NCBI RefSeq assembly: GCF_003316765.1
Contig: NZ_NIJF01000044.1
Location: 62,001-126,000, forward strand
Direction of reading: 5' to 3'
Source of the DNA: Bacillus sp. P14.5
GTDB taxonomy: Bacteria > Bacillota > Bacilli > Bacillales > Bacillaceae_B
DNA: 64,000 bases
In this document: one piece after another, positions 16,354 to 28,314 of the stretch
Layout of the letters: each line of letters opens with the position of its first letter
Position numbering within the stretch: the first letter of the stretch is position 1
Notes under the pieces: generated by a model
What the model saw: only the letters and a program-made list of their open reading frames with translations
The model's database searches: none
What the model was told of the DNA's origin: nothing
Translations under genes and position numbers: made by a program

Positions 16354-16598
16354 GATTGAAGCGGAAGGCGTACGATCTCCTGCGGGACTAGCGGGACAGG
16401 AGAGACCCCCAATCCAGTTGCAGCGCCCAGCCCCTCGGGGTCAAATAACCCAAAGAGAATAAAAGGGAAGATCGCCTTTTTTTCTCTTTGGAACATTTGC
16501 CTGTCGGGCCTGATCAGGGCGCTTCCACTTTTTATACAGGCGCAGCCGAGGAGGCTCACCGCCCGCCCCGCGGAGTCGTGCGCCTGGAGCGGAAATCC
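16354..16598. repeat. nested palindrome: family B inside family A
   Basis: Outer arms GCGGAAGGCGTACGATCTCC and the inverse-like CGTGCGCCTGGAGCGGAAAT form an imperfect long palindrome (family A, common between Bacillus genes). Between them at 16413-16533 is a complete family B element, CAGCCCCTCGGGGTC ... CTGTCGGGCCTGATCAGGGC, with its own A/T-tract hairpin. The same nested arrangement recurs at 60553-60763. Confidence 0.75.
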
Positions 16599-16664
16599 AT
16601 TTCTTTTAAAGCAGCCACAATAAGCAGCCTTGCGAAAAGACAGTTATTAAAAAAGACAAAATAA

Positions 16665-16696
16665 AAAACGATCTCTCAATTATGAGGGATCGTTTT
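16665..16696 (-). terminator. rpsT terminator
   Basis: AAAACGATC and GATCGTTTT arms (16665-16673 / 16688-16696) extended by four inner pairs; on the minus strand TTTTTTATTTTG follows. It lies 14 bp past the rpsT stop. Confidence 0.85.
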
Positions 16697-16710
16697 CTAA
16701 AAGAAAGAAA

Positions 16711-16962
16711 TTAGTTAACTTTTTTCATTAAGCGTGATTTTGAACGATCAGCAGCGTTTCTGTGGATAAGACCTTTTTGAGCTGCTTTATCTAAATGCTT
16801 AACTGCTTCAGAAACTAATGCTTTAGCGTTATCATCGTTGTTTTGTGCAGCAGCTTCCGCTTTTTTAACTGCAGTACGCATAGCTGACTTTACAGTTACG
16901 TTTTGTGCATTCTTTGCTTCGTTCGTTTTTACGCGTTTGATAGCAGATTTAATATTTGGCAT
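16711..16962 (-). CDS. rpsT: 30S ribosomal protein S20
   Basis: Primary 16S rRNA-binding protein. [33 protein letters not shown] and [16 protein letters not shown] are diagnostic. 83 residues. ATG 16962 is chosen as the conserved [10 protein letters not shown] start; AGGAGGTGACAGG is well placed. A GTG 9 bp upstream falls within that ribosome binding site. Confidence 0.97.
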   Translation of the reverse strand: MPNIKSAIKRVKTNEAKNAQNVTVKSAMRTAVKKAEAAAQNNDDNAKALVSEAVKHLDKAAQKGLIHRNAADRSKSRLMKKVN

Positions 16963-17164
16963 TCCTGTCACCTCCTACAAAGCGATCGAGAATTATATTG
17001 TACTCGATTTTTACAATTCCTAAAATTAATCAGAACAAATGATATTTTATCAAATCGCTGTATATATTGCAATACTCTTCGATTGAAAAAGATAATAGAA
17101 TGAATGAAAGTTCCTGGATGGCGCAAGATAGTGGTATGAAGAAAATCCAAGGGGGCTGTCAAGA

Positions 17165-18294
17165 ATGGAAGAAAAACAAACAGTCGATCTAAGCAAATAT
17201 GCTATTAGAACTGACCTTGCTGTGGAAGCAAGGGAGATGGTGCTTGCAGAGAAGAGTAAAGACGCCGATCAAGCACAGGAGGCCTCGGGATTGAGGGGGG
17301 TCATTGTCAACGAACGTGAAATTGATGGTATCAGTATCTCCCATGTGACCATTACAGAAGAAGGCGAAGAATTACTTGGAAAAAAAGCCGGTAACTATCT
17401 AACGCTGGAGGCACATAGTATCAGGCAGAGCCAGGCAGATCTTCAGCAGAAGGTTGAAGAGGTATTTGCAAAAGAATTCAGTTCTTTTTTAAAGGATAAA
17501 GGAATCAGTCCTAATGCCAGCTGCTTGATTGTCGGGCTGGGAAACTGGAATGTAACTCCGGATGCACTTGGTCCGCTGGTTTGCGAAAATTTGATCATAA
17601 CCCGCCATTTGTTTGAGCTTCAGCCTGAATCGGTTCAGGAAGGGTATCGGCCGGTGTCCGCGCTTGCACCAGGAGTGATGGGCCTCACTGGCATCGAGAC
17701 CAGCGATATCATATTTGGAGTCGTGGAAAAATCAAAACCGGATTTTGTTATTGCGATTGATGCACTGGCATCCCGTTCTATCGAAAGAGTCAACTCTACT
17801 ATCCAGATTTCCGACACAGGGATCCACCCGGGGTCTGGTGTTGGAAATAAACGAAAAGGGCTTGATGAAGAGACACTGGGTGTCCCGGTTTTTGCGATTG
17901 GAATTCCAACGGTTGTGGATGCTGTGACCATTGTAAGCGACACCGTTGATTTCCTCTTAAAGCATTTCGGCAAAGAGCTAAAAGAGGGGGATAAACCATC
18001 TCGCGCACTATCACCAGCCGGCATGACATTCGGCGAAAGAAGGAAACTGTCTGAGGAAGACTTGCCAGAGGAGCATCACAGAAAAACATTCCTTGGGATC
18101 GTTGGAACTCTTGAGGATGAGGAAAAAGAAAGCTTATCCATGAAGTATTAGCGCCGATTGGCCACAATCTGATGGTTACACCAAAAGAAGTAGATGTCTT
18201 CATAGAAGATATGGCAAATCTCGTTGCGAGTGGATTGAATGCTGCTTTACACAGTGCGGTAAATCAGGGAGATACAGGTTTTAAAACTCATTGA
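17165..18294 (+). pseudogene. gpr: germination protease GPR, one frameshift near the C-terminus
   Basis: Aspartic-type endoprotease that degrades small acid-soluble spore proteins at germination. The N-terminal pro-region ends at the TDLAVEA autoprocessing motif. The reading frame stops after residue 328 (ESLSMKY), but the conserved tail [20 protein letters not shown] and following residues continues in the next frame to a stop at 18294. Restoring one A within the A-rich GGAAAAAGAAAG at 18121-18132 gives EEKEKLIHEV and a full-length protein. Probable sequencing error; if real, GPR would lose its conserved C-terminus. Confidence 0.92.
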
Positions 18295-18300
18295 TCATGT

Positions 18301-18333
18301 AAGCATAGGCCATTTGGGCTTGTGCTTTTTTGA
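18301..18333 (+). terminator. gpr terminator
   Basis: AAGCATAGGCC (18301-18311) pairs with GGCTTGTGCTT (18317-18327) with two G-U pairs, then TTTTTGATTTTTG. It starts 6 bp after the restored gpr stop, supporting that stop as the real end of gpr. 18334-18593 shows nothing else clear. Confidence 0.8.
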
Positions 18334-18593
18334 TTTTTGTATAGAGATGGGGGCCGCGGTTTCGGTTGAGCGAGGTACATCAAATGTGGAGATACTAAAA
18401 GGGTGTATCTAATACTGCAAGCACCGCTGCCGTACATAATTAATTTATACTGCCTAATTTGATTTCAATTTCCAAAGCACCCCCAGGCCTGCACCAAATG
18501 GAATCCAGCTTTCCTCCTTCCATCTATTTTTTGGTTCTACTTTTTCTATCTCTATCATATTTTGTACTAGAGTCGAGAAGGAAGGGTGGAATA

Positions 18594-19799
18594 ATGAAGT
18601 CGTATAAGTCGTCCAATTATGTTGTAGCAGTGAATCTATCGACAATAGTCAAGGGTATCCTGGCCTTTGTGTTTGGCCTTCTTTCGATTTTTTCTCTATC
18701 TGGCATACTCACATCGCTAAAACCGGAATACAGGATCAGCTCGAGCTCGGTTAATCATGCAGCTGAACATGTTACGGGCGCGATGTTATATAACCTTTTT
18801 ACAATGGAGAACCGGGCGTTCAAAGCAGCAGACCCGGCGGAGGAAGAGCTTCCTTCTGTGTCCAATCTCCTGTTCAGGCTTGCAACTAATGTCAGCTTCG
18901 AAGATCCGCGCAGTTTTCTGGGGAGGGAGCTTCCGGGATTTTCAATATTTGACGGAGAGATCCTGGTTGCAGGGGAAGGTACTGACTTTACTAACATGCC
19001 TTATGAATCTGTACCGCCTGAGGAGGCCCTTAATCCTGAAAATGATGCCCAGCTTCAGAATACGGAAAAAATCGAGAATCCATCTTCTGAGGATAATCCG
19101 GGTTCCTCTGGCTTGACAACAGGGGATAAGAAAACGGTCTATCTCTACTTCACTCACACCAGGGAGTCCTACCTTCCTTATTTGAAAAATGTAAGTAATC
19201 CAAATTTAGCTCATCATTCGCAAATAAATGTCACAAAAGTTGGAGATAAATTAAAAGAAGAGCTGGAAAACAGGGGCATCGGGACAATAATAGATAAAAC
19301 AGACGTGATAGCTAATTTGGATAAGAAAGGTCTCGATTATTGGTACGCCTATCAAGAATCCCGTCCGGTCGCACAAGCGGCGATGGCAGGAAACAAAGAT
19401 TTGATTTATCTGTTTGATATCCACAGAGATTCACAAAGAAAGGATATTACCACTGCCAGCATCAATGGTCAGCCATATGCGAAACTGGCATTCGTGGTCG
19501 GAGCAGAACATCCGAATTATGAAAAAAACCTCAAGATAGCCACTGAACTTCATAATCAGCTGGAGAAAAAGTATAAAGGGATTTCCCGTGGAGTGTTTGT
19601 TAAAAAAGGGAGCGGGACCAACGGGAAATTCAATCAGGACCTGACAGGCAACTCTCTTCTCGTGGAGTTTGGCGGAGTCGACAACACTTTTGAGGAACTG
19701 AATCGATCGTCCGCGGCATTGGCTGATGTATTCTCGGAATATTACTGGCAGGCAGATAAAGTAGGTCATGTCATTTCAGCTCCAGCGTCCAGTCAATGA
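18594..19799 (+). CDS. spoIIP: SpoIIP, stage II sporulation peptidoglycan amidase/endopeptidase
   Basis: Membrane-anchored cell-wall hydrolase of the DMP complex (SpoIID-IIM-IIP) that drives engulfment. N-terminal anchor (about residues 15-42), then a linker, then the amidase domain with YLYFTHTRESYLPY, DIHRDSQRK (zinc ligand region) and NSLLVEFGGVDNTFEELNRS. ATG 18594 follows GGAAGGGTGGA; an upstream TTG-type extension lacks homology. 401 residues, equal to the B. subtilis protein. Confidence 0.94.
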   Translation: MKSYKSSNYVVAVNLSTIVKGILAFVFGLLSIFSLSGILTSLKPEYRISSSSVNHAAEHVTGAMLYNLFTMENRAFKAADPAEEELPSVSNLLFRLATNVSFEDPRSFLGRELPGFSIFDGEILVAGEGTDFTNMPYESVPPEEALNPENDAQLQNTEKIENPSSEDNPGSSGLTTGDKKTVYLYFTHTRESYLPYLKNVSNPNLAHHSQINVTKVGDKLKEELENRGIGTIIDKTDVIANLDKKGLDYWYAYQESRPVAQAAMAGNKDLIYLFDIHRDSQRKDITTASINGQPYAKLAFVVGAEHPNYEKNLKIATELHNQLEKKYKGISRGVFVKKGSGTNGKFNQDLTGNSLLVEFGGVDNTFEELNRSSAALADVFSEYYWQADKVGHVISAPASSQ

Positions 19800-20026
19800 T
19801 CACTTTTAGAGGCTCTTATCGTAAACTTTGTTGCTATTTGATCCTAATTCCGAAAAAATAATCATATTAAGAGGGGTGAAAAACCTGAACACCGAAAAGA
19901 AAAGAGCTAATCTCCCTCGATAAGAGATAAAACTTTTATGGTACCCGGGGGAAATCCGGATCTTGGGATTTTTCCGAAAGCAACAATTTATGCGAAAATA
20001 GCCATTTTAGAAGAGGATGAACAAAA

Positions 20027-20362
20027 ATGAAAAGATTCGTACTGAAATGCATACTGCTGATTTCCATATTATTCGTCGGGGTTCTGATCGGGATGCAGAA
20101 AGCAAATGACGGAATCAAAGATATGAAGGGGTACGACCAGGATACCCTTGGTACTCCCCTGACAATATCGGAAGACGAGACGGGGAATGTTGAGGCCTCC
20201 CTTTTAGGGCAGGAAATGGGGAGTGCTTCCCTTTCTGAGAAGAAAAAGAAGCTTGAAGAGATGAAAAGCTTTAATTTCTTTTCAGAAATAGGGAAATCTG
20301 TAGCAGGGGTTGTAAAAAGCCTTACCGAAAAGACAGTCGAATTTATTTCATCTTTGATATAA
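20027..20362 (+). CDS. yqxA: YqxA family protein
   Basis: 111-residue protein of unknown function located downstream of spoIIP, as in B. subtilis. One N-terminal membrane helix (VLKCILLISILFVGVLIGMQ), then a charged soluble part. Start ATG 20027 behind AGAGGATG. A terminator follows. Sporulation linkage is by position only. Confidence 0.85.
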   Translation: MKRFVLKCILLISILFVGVLIGMQKANDGIKDMKGYDQDTLGTPLTISEDETGNVEASLLGQEMGSASLSEKKKKLEEMKSFNFFSEIGKSVAGVVKSLTEKTVEFISSLI

Positions 20363-20368
20363 AATTAA

Positions 20369-20398
20369 GGCGCTTCCAGCGGGCAGCGTCTTTTTTTT
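20369..20398 (+). terminator. yqxA terminator
   Basis: GGCGCT (20369-20374) pairs with AGCGTC (20385-20390, one G-U), followed by eight T residues. Confidence 0.75.
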
Positions 20399-20413
20399 AC
20401 GAAGATTTAATTT

Positions 20414-20790
20414 AATGGCTTGGTACGATTAGCGAGGAAACGTACCCTCAGTTCAGGAATTGACAAAGAAAATGGTCCGATAAACTAGGGAACTTACCAT
20501 CATGTCAGGAAAAGCGAAAGAAGATGGTACGAAAAGCGAGGAAACTTACCATCATGTCAGGAAAAGCGAAAGAAGATGGTACGAAAAGCGAGGAAACGTA
20601 CCATCATGTCAGGAAAAGCCAAAGAAGATGGTTCGAAAAGCGAGGAAACGTACCATCATGTCAGGAAAAGCGAAAGAAGATGGTACGAAAAGCGAGAAAA
20701 CGTACCATCAAGTCAGGAAATGTGAAAGAAGATGGTACGAAAATCGAGGAAACGTACCATTAAGCCAGGAAAAGCGAAAGAAGATGGTAC
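20414..20790. repeat. 52-bp tandem hairpin array, family D
   Basis: Six consecutive 52-bp units begin ATGG at 20472, 20524, 20576, 20628, 20680 and 20732, followed by a partial unit at 20784 and preceded by a degenerate unit from about 20414. Each unit holds an inverted repeat ATGGTACG ... CGTACCAT around a loop like AAAAGCGAGGAAA, then a linker TCAGGAAAAGCGAAAGAAG. The period is not a multiple of 3, and open frames through it are a side effect of the repeat. Units are near-identical, so recent expansion is likely. Confidence 0.93.
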
Positions 20791-21059
20791 GTTCATTGAA
20801 TGGTGATATCATTTACACGTGAAATCCACTCAAGATAGAACCTTGGAACATGAATGACGAATACCGGGAGAGGTGAAGCTCCCGTGTAGTTGCACTAGCA
20901 GCAAGTAATCCTGCAAGGCAGGTTTGGCGCCTGGGGGAAATGCCATCAGTAATAGTTCCCTCAAGCCAGCATCCAGCACTGGCACTGGTGTTCGAGAAGT
21001 TCTATTGCCCTCACAAAAACCCCTGACTAACCCATTTACAGCCCTCATCATGGTTATGA
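20791..21059. other. unassigned block between the 52-bp array and lepA
   Basis: It includes a hairpin CGGGAG (20867-20872) / CTCCCG and an open frame on the minus strand (20830-21051) with no ribosome binding site. No gene or RNA family is recognised. Its GC content seems higher than the neighbouring intergenic DNA. Confidence 0.35.
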
Positions 21060-21088
21060 TTGAATATTGCCATGCGTACTGATATAAT
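21060..21088 (+). promoter_or_regulatory. sigma-A promoter of lepA
   Basis: TTGAAT (21060-21065), 17-bp spacer, TATAAT (21083-21088). It is about 40 bp before the lepA start. Confidence 0.8.
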
Positions 21089-21130
21089 TCAAAATAGTGT
21101 ACATGCGTCGATTAACAGGAGTTGAAAGTA

Positions 21131-22966
21131 ATGAACCGTGAGGAAAAATTAAAACGACAACAGAAAATACGTAACTTTTCTATCATTGCTCACATAGATC
21201 ATGGAAAATCTACTTTGGCAGATAGAATTCTTGAGAAAACAAAGGCATTGACTGCCAGAGAAATGAAAGAGCAGCTGCTTGATTCAATGGACCTGGAAAG
21301 GGAACGTGGAATTACAATCAAGCTGAATTCTGTTCAATTGAAATATCAGGCAAAAGATGGGGAAGAATATATCTTCCATTTGATTGATACACCGGGCCAC
21401 GTCGATTTTACCTATGAAGTTTCCCGGAGCTTGGCAGCGTGCGAAGGTGCAATTCTTGTCGTCGATGCCGCCCAGGGAATTGAAGCACAGACACTTGCCA
21501 ATGTTTACCTGGCACTGGATAACAACTTGGAAATTCTGCCGGTCATCAATAAAATTGACCTTCCGGCAGCAGACCCGGAACGCGTAAGGCAGGAAGTGGA
21601 AGATGTAATCGGGTTGGATGCATCTGAAGCAGTCCTTGCTTCAGCAAAAGCGGGAATCGGCATTGAGGATATCCTTGAGCAGGTGGTTGAAAAGGTTCCT
21701 GCGCCAACAGGTGATCCAGATAAGCCTCTGCAGGCTCTAATCTTTGATTCTCTATACGATTCTTATCGGGGAGTCGTTGCTTATATCCGTGTCATGGAAG
21801 GTTCTGTGAAGGTCGGCGACAAGATCAAGATGATGGCGACCGGCAAGGAATTCGAAGTCAATGATGTGGGAGTGTTCACTCCGAAAGCGACTTCTACTAA
21901 AGAATTGACTGTCGGAGATGTAGGCTACTTAACGGCTGCCATTAAGAATGTTGGGGATACACGTGTCGGTGACACCATTACAGGCGCGAAGAACCCTGCA
22001 GATAAGGCGCTTCCTGGATACAGAAGGCTTAACCCGATGGTTTACTGCGGATTGTATCCGATTGATTCGGCAAAGTACAATGACCTTCGTGAAGCCTTGG
22101 AAAGACTGGAACTGAATGACTCAGCCCTTCAGTATGAGCCTGAAACATCTCAGGCACTTGGATTTGGTTTCAGATGTGGATTCCTTGGACTGCTTCATAT
22201 GGAGATCATACAGGAACGTATTGAACGTGAATTCAAAATCGATCTGATTACAACAGCCCCAAGTGTTATTTACAATGTGCTGCTGACAGACGGCGAAGAG
22301 CTTAAGGTCGATAATCCTTCCATGATGCCTGACCCGCAAAAGGTCGAGAGTGTTGAGGAACCTTATGTAAAAGCTACAATGATGGTGCCGAATGACTATG
22401 TTGGTGCCGTCATGGAATTATGCCAGGGCAAACGTGGGAATTTCATCGATATGCAGTATATGGATGAAACCCGCGTTAACATTGTGTATGAAATTCCTTT
22501 GGCAGAAATCGTCTATGATTTCTTTGATCAGTTGAAATCAGGTACTAAAGGATATGCTTCATTTGATTATGAACTCATAGGCTATAAAGAATCCAAACTT
22601 GTGAAAATGGATATTCTTTTGAATGCAGAGCAGGTTGATGCTTTAAGCTTCATCGTTCATAGAGACTTTGCGTATGATAGAGGAAAGATCATTGTCGATA
22701 AGTTAAAGGAGCTCATCCCGAGACAGCAGTTTGAGGTTCCTATTCAAGCAGCAATCGGCCAGAAAATCGTGGCTCGTTCCACAATCAAAGCCATCCGTAA
22801 GAACGTACTCGCTAAGTGTTATGGTGGAGACATTTCACGTAAACGTAAGCTTCTTGAAAAGCAAAAAGAAGGTAAGAAACGAATGAAGCAGGTTGGTTCT
22901 GTGGAAGTTCCGCAAGAGGCGTTCATGGCTGTCCTGAAAATGGATGACGACGGTGGCTCTAAGTAA
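21131..22966 (+). CDS. lepA: elongation factor 4 (LepA)
   Basis: Ribosome-associated translational GTPase that acts on stalled or mis-translocated ribosomes and in initiation/assembly. P-loop AHIDHGKST, switch [15 protein letters not shown], and the LepA-specific C-terminal domain ([20 protein letters not shown]). ATG 21131 gives 611 residues, close to B. subtilis (612); AGGAG lies 9 bp upstream. An in-frame TTG at 21122 overlaps the ribosome binding site. Confidence 0.97.
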   Translation: MNREEKLKRQQKIRNFSIIAHIDHGKSTLADRILEKTKALTAREMKEQLLDSMDLERERGITIKLNSVQLKYQAKDGEEYIFHLIDTPGHVDFTYEVSRSLAACEGAILVVDAAQGIEAQTLANVYLALDNNLEILPVINKIDLPAADPERVRQEVEDVIGLDASEAVLASAKAGIGIEDILEQVVEKVPAPTGDPDKPLQALIFDSLYDSYRGVVAYIRVMEGSVKVGDKIKMMATGKEFEVNDVGVFTPKATSTKELTVGDVGYLTAAIKNVGDTRVGDTITGAKNPADKALPGYRRLNPMVYCGLYPIDSAKYNDLREALERLELNDSALQYEPETSQALGFGFRCGFLGLLHMEIIQERIEREFKIDLITTAPSVIYNVLLTDGEELKVDNPSMMPDPQKVESVEEPYVKATMMVPNDYVGAVMELCQGKRGNFIDMQYMDETRVNIVYEIPLAEIVYDFFDQLKSGTKGYASFDYELIGYKESKLVKMDILLNAEQVDALSFIVHRDFAYDRGKIIVDKLKELIPRQQFEVPIQAAIGQKIVARSTIKAIRKNVLAKCYGGDISRKRKLLEKQKEGKKRMKQVGSVEVPQEAFMAVLKMDDDGGSK

Positions 22967-23012
22967 GATTTTTAACTAAAAATTCAAGATCTCGATTATT
23001 AATAAGACAAAT

Positions 23013-23050
23013 GGGGGGGATTGCTTGTGTTCAGAGCAGGCCCCCCTTTC
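23013..23050 (+). terminator. lepA terminator
   Basis: A run of seven G (23013-23019) pairs with six C (23041-23046) around a long loop, followed by TTTC. The T-tract is weak. Confidence 0.5.
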
Positions 23051-23083
23051 TCTATCGGGATTTAATATAAAGGTAGTGAAAAC

Positions 23084-24226
23084 ATGATACGTTCAGCATA
23101 TATTCATATCCCCTTCTGCCATCATATCTGCCATTATTGTGATTTTAACAAGGTGTTCATGAAGGGGCAGCCGGTGGACGACTATCTGGCTTCGTTGGAT
23201 AAAGAAATGAAAATGGGAATAGAAAAATACCCATCCGAAAAATTGTCGACGATTTTTGTTGGAGGAGGGACACCGACAGCCTTAAATGCCTCCCAGCTCG
23301 AGTTTTTTTGTAAAAGCATCAATGCGTCCCTTCCATACTCAAAGGATGAGGTGGAGTTTACTTTCGAAGCTAATCCAGGTGATTTGACGAGCGATAAATT
23401 GGAAGTGCTGCATGATCATGGTGTGAATCGTTTAAGCTTTGGTGTTCAGTCCTTTAATGATGATCTGCTTGAAAGGATCGGCAGGAATCATAGAAGCAAG
23501 GATGTATACACCTCAATCGACGCAGCCAGAAAAGCAGGATTTGACAATATCAGCATTGATTTGATCTACGCCTTGCCTGGGCAGACTGTTGAGGACTTTA
23601 AGCACACTCTAAGGACGGCTTTAGAATTCGATCTTCCTCATTACTCAGGATATTCTCTCATAATCGAACCAAAAACGGTATTTTATAATTTGATGAGAAA
23701 AGGAAAACTGTCTTTGCCTCCACAGGAAGCGGAAGCAGAGATGTACAGTGTATTGATGGAAGAAATGCAGGCTGCAGGAATCAATCAATATGAAATCAGC
23801 AACTTTGCCAAAAAGGGATATGAAAGCAAGCATAATCTAGTTTACTGGGATAATGAAGAATACTATGGTTTTGGAGCGGGTGCTCATGGATATGCCGAGG
23901 GAAACCGGTATAGCAATTTTGGTCCCTTGAAAAAATATATGGAGCCCCTGGCTGACGGAAAGCTGCCGATCATTGAGAGCCATGAACAAACGAAAGCTGA
24001 AAAGATGGAAGAGGAAATGTTCCTGGGGCTGCGCAAAACAGAAGGAGTATCTGTTGCCCGATTTACAGAAAAGTTCGGAGAGAGCCCGATGACAGTCTTC
24101 AAGGAAGCGGTCGAAGAAATGGTTGAGAAGGAATTGCTGACTGTCGAAAATTCATATATCCGCTTAACCCAAAAAGGAAAGTTCCTTGGCAACGAAGTCT
24201 TTCAGGCTTTTTTGGGAGTGATATAA
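23084..24226 (+). CDS. hemW: HemW, radical SAM heme chaperone
   Basis: Radical SAM family protein once annotated as coproporphyrinogen oxidase but acting as a heme-binding chaperone. The CxxxCxxC cluster is HIPFCHHICHYCDFNK; the GGGTPT motif follows, and the HemW-type FC-terminal HemN domain (EEMFLGLRKTEGV). 380 residues. ATG 23084 behind AAAGGTAGTG. Same position as B. subtilis hemN between lepA and hrcA. Confidence 0.94.
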   Translation: MIRSAYIHIPFCHHICHYCDFNKVFMKGQPVDDYLASLDKEMKMGIEKYPSEKLSTIFVGGGTPTALNASQLEFFCKSINASLPYSKDEVEFTFEANPGDLTSDKLEVLHDHGVNRLSFGVQSFNDDLLERIGRNHRSKDVYTSIDAARKAGFDNISIDLIYALPGQTVEDFKHTLRTALEFDLPHYSGYSLIIEPKTVFYNLMRKGKLSLPPQEAEAEMYSVLMEEMQAAGINQYEISNFAKKGYESKHNLVYWDNEEYYGFGAGAHGYAEGNRYSNFGPLKKYMEPLADGKLPIIESHEQTKAEKMEEEMFLGLRKTEGVSVARFTEKFGESPMTVFKEAVEEMVEKELLTVENSYIRLTQKGKFLGNEVFQAFLGVI

Positions 24227-24312
24227 GGAAAATAATTTACATTATTATCCTATTTTCTAGTTAAGCTAAAAAGAAAAGATCTAGACTTCCGGATTAGAGA
24301 GAAAACTATATA

Positions 24313-24508
24313 AGGAAAACCAGCCTTTTTTTCTTTGGAACATTTGCCTGTCGGGGCTGATCAAGGCGCTTCCGCTTTTGGTGTCGTCCAGCTGCAGCGC
24401 CTAGCCCCTCGGGGTCAAATAACCTCAAGAGAAGAAAAGGAAAGACCGCCTTTTTTTCTCTTGAGAACATTTGCCTCTCGGGGCTGTGCAAGGCGCTTCC
24501 ACTTTTGG
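24313..24508. repeat. family B palindromic repeat, one and a half units
   Basis: A right half-unit (GCCTTTTTTTCTTTGGAACA through GGCGCTTCCGCTTTT, 24323-24380) is followed by a complete unit, GTCGTCCAGCTGCAGCGCC, CAGCCCCTCGGGGTC-like core and GGGGCTGTGCAAGGCGCTTC. The core inner stem CAAGAGAAG... / ...TTCTCTTG carries a T-tract, so it may serve as the hemW terminator. Confidence 0.75.
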
Positions 24509-24554
24509 TGGAAAATATTACAGAAAAAATTGACGTAGAAACAATTTGTTCTAA

Positions 24555-24581
24555 TTGACATCTCTTAGATGATTTGATAAT
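24555..24581 (+). promoter_or_regulatory. sigma-A promoter of the hrcA heat-shock operon
   Basis: TTGACA (24555-24560) is followed 15 bp later by GATAAT (24576-24581), just upstream of the CIRCE element. The spacer is shorter than ideal, so the -10 assignment is uncertain. Confidence 0.55.
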
Positions 24582-24593
24582 TTATTATTAGAT

Positions 24594-24620
24594 TTAGCAC
24601 TCATTCAACGAGAGTGCTAA
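24594..24620. promoter_or_regulatory. CIRCE operator (HrcA binding site)
   Basis: Perfect CIRCE: TTAGCACTC (24594-24602), 9-bp spacer, GAGTGCTAA (24612-24620). HrcA binds it to repress the class I heat-shock operon; GroEL-assisted HrcA closes the feedback loop. It overlaps the transcript start region of hrcA. Confidence 0.98.
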
Positions 24621-24632
24621 CAGAGGTGATGA

Positions 24633-25664
24633 ATGTTGTTAACAGATCGACAGTTGCTTATACTTCAAGTAATCATTGATGATTTCATCCGGTCTGCACA
24701 ACCTGTAGGTTCAAGAAGCCTTTCGAAAAAAGAAGAAATTTCTTTCAGTTCCGCTACTATCAGGAATGAGATGGCAGACCTGGAGGATTTCGGTTTTATC
24801 GAGAAGCCGCATACATCTTCCGGACGGATTCCATCAGAAAAAGGCTACAGATATTATGTGGACCATTTGCTTTCCCCTGTTCAGCTTGCAAAGAGGGATG
24901 TGAAAACAATCCGTTCCATTTTCGCTGAAAGGATCTATGAAATGGAGAGGGTTGTTGAAAGGTCCGCAAAGATTCTTTCGGAACTTACTAATTATACGGC
25001 TATTGTATTGGGGCCGGGGGTAAAGGAAAACAAGCTTAAGAAAATACAGATCATCCCTATAAATGACGAGACGGCCGTAGCCATCATTGTAACCGATACG
25101 GGACATGTCCAGAATCGTATGTTTACCATACCAAAGGCGGTCGACTCCAGTGATTTGGAGAAACTGGTCAACATTTTGAATGAACGATTATCGGGTGTGC
25201 CGATGACAGAGCTGAATGATAAGATTTTCAAAGAGGTTGCACAGCTCCTTAAGCAGCATATTCACAATTATGATCTCATGCTTCACTCATTGGTGAATAC
25301 CATGGATCTGCCGGCAAATGAAAAAATATTCTTCGGCGGCAAAACCAATATGCTCAATCAACCTGAATTCAATGACATCCAAAAGGTCCGGCTGCTGTTG
25401 AACATGATCGAGCAGGAGGATGGCATCTATGACATGATCAAGCATCTTCCAAACGGCCTTCATGTGAAGATCGGCAAGGAAAATAATGTATCAGCGATGG
25501 AAGACTGCAGCCTTATTACTGCTTCCTATTCAGTTGCAGACGAGAAGGTAGGCTCTATCGCCATACTTGGACCAACAAGAATGGAATATTCCAGGGTGAT
25601 CAGCTTATTGAATTTCTTAAGCGAAGATATGTCCAAGGCAATGACGAAACTGTATCAAAGCTGA
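24633..25664 (+). CDS. hrcA: heat-inducible transcriptional repressor HrcA
   Basis: Repressor of hrcA-grpE-dnaK-dnaJ and groESL, binding CIRCE. N-terminal winged helix ([49 protein letters not shown]), then the HrcA core. 343 residues, same as B. subtilis. ATG 24633 follows AGAGGTGATGA, 12 bp after CIRCE. Confidence 0.97.
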   Translation: MLLTDRQLLILQVIIDDFIRSAQPVGSRSLSKKEEISFSSATIRNEMADLEDFGFIEKPHTSSGRIPSEKGYRYYVDHLLSPVQLAKRDVKTIRSIFAERIYEMERVVERSAKILSELTNYTAIVLGPGVKENKLKKIQIIPINDETAVAIIVTDTGHVQNRMFTIPKAVDSSDLEKLVNILNERLSGVPMTELNDKIFKEVAQLLKQHIHNYDLMLHSLVNTMDLPANEKIFFGGKTNMLNQPEFNDIQKVRLLLNMIEQEDGIYDMIKHLPNGLHVKIGKENNVSAMEDCSLITASYSVADEKVGSIAILGPTRMEYSRVISLLNFLSEDMSKAMTKLYQS

Positions 25665-25797
25665 GCCGTGTGGATATATTGATTAAGGATATGGGGACCA
25701 CTCCAAAGCGGACAGGTGCAAGGGTCCCTGCATATAAATCAGGAACCGCTTTGTTGAAAGAGGGGAAATCCCTCAGCTTTTTAAGGAGGTGAAAGGA

Positions 25798-26388
25798 ATG
25801 GCAGAAGAAACGAACAACAAAGTTGATCAGGATTTGAATGATCAACAAGAAGGAAAGAACTCTGAAGGTGTTGAAGAAGAAATCTTCGCCGAAAGTCTGG
25901 AAGGACAGGAAGGTGAGGGCACAGGTCAATCTCCTGAGGAAACGCAAATAATAGAGCTGCAATCGAAGTTGGATGAATCCGAAAGCCGTTACTTGAGATT
26001 GCGTGCCGATTTTGATAATTTCCGCCGCCGTGCCAACTTGGATCGTGAGGCGAATGAAAAATATAAAGCTCAAAGCATCGTGACGGAATTGCTTCCGGCA
26101 ATCGACAATTTTGAGCGTGCATTGAATGTTGAGCCCGATAACGAACAGACAAAATCCTTGCTTCAAGGGATGGAAATGGTTTATCGTAGCTTAGTGGAAG
26201 CACTGAAAAAAGAAGGTGTCGAGCCGATTGAAACAGTCGGGCAGGAATTCGATCCTCATCTGCATCAAGCTGTTATGCAGGGAGAAGACGAAAACTTCGG
26301 TTCAAACATTGTGACTGAAGAGTTCCAAAAAGGTTACAAACTGAAGGACCGCATTATTCGACCTTCAATGGTAAAAGTGAATCAATAA
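25798..26388 (+). CDS. grpE: nucleotide exchange factor GrpE
   Basis: Exchange factor for DnaK. Acidic disordered N-terminus, long coiled coil ([28 protein letters not shown]) and beta domain ending [21 protein letters not shown] 25798 is preferred (AAGGAGGTGAAAGG); the GTG at 25789 overlaps that site. A small hairpin GAGGG/CCCTC at 25760-25774 precedes the ribosome binding site and may tune expression between hrcA and grpE. 196 residues. Confidence 0.96.
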   Translation: MAEETNNKVDQDLNDQQEGKNSEGVEEEIFAESLEGQEGEGTGQSPEETQIIELQSKLDESESRYLRLRADFDNFRRRANLDREANEKYKAQSIVTELLPAIDNFERALNVEPDNEQTKSLLQGMEMVYRSLVEALKKEGVEPIETVGQEFDPHLHQAVMQGEDENFGSNIVTEEFQKGYKLKDRIIRPSMVKVNQ

Positions 26389-28248
<1,860 letters not shown>

Positions 28249-28277
28249 TTTTTCAACTTCATATAAATGGCCATGGA

Positions 28278-28314
28278 AAGTCAAAGTCAGGTCTATCTTG
28301 ACTTTGGCTTTTTC
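28278..28314 (+). terminator. intercistronic terminator after dnaK
   Basis: AAGTCAAAGTCA (28278-28289) pairs with TGACTTTGGCTT (28299-28310, one G-U), followed by TTTCTTT. It probably reduces read-through to dnaJ, giving DnaK more transcript than DnaJ. A second inverted repeat CCCCTC/GAGGGG lies at 28354-28385. Confidence 0.75.

Noticed and set aside
20472-20790. CRISPR array
   Set aside because: The units are near-identical over the whole 52 bp with no unique spacers, and no cas genes are nearby.
20502-20822. Open frames of 79-106 codons through the 52-bp array
   Set aside because: The period is not a multiple of three, the same residues recur in all frames as a result of the repeat, and there is no ribosome binding site or terminator. 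They are by-products of the repeat.
20830-21051. 73-codon minus-strand frame before lepA (contains LRELLLMAFPPGAKPALQ)
   Set aside because: It has no ribosome binding site, no recognised family and no terminator. It was kept only as an unassigned block.
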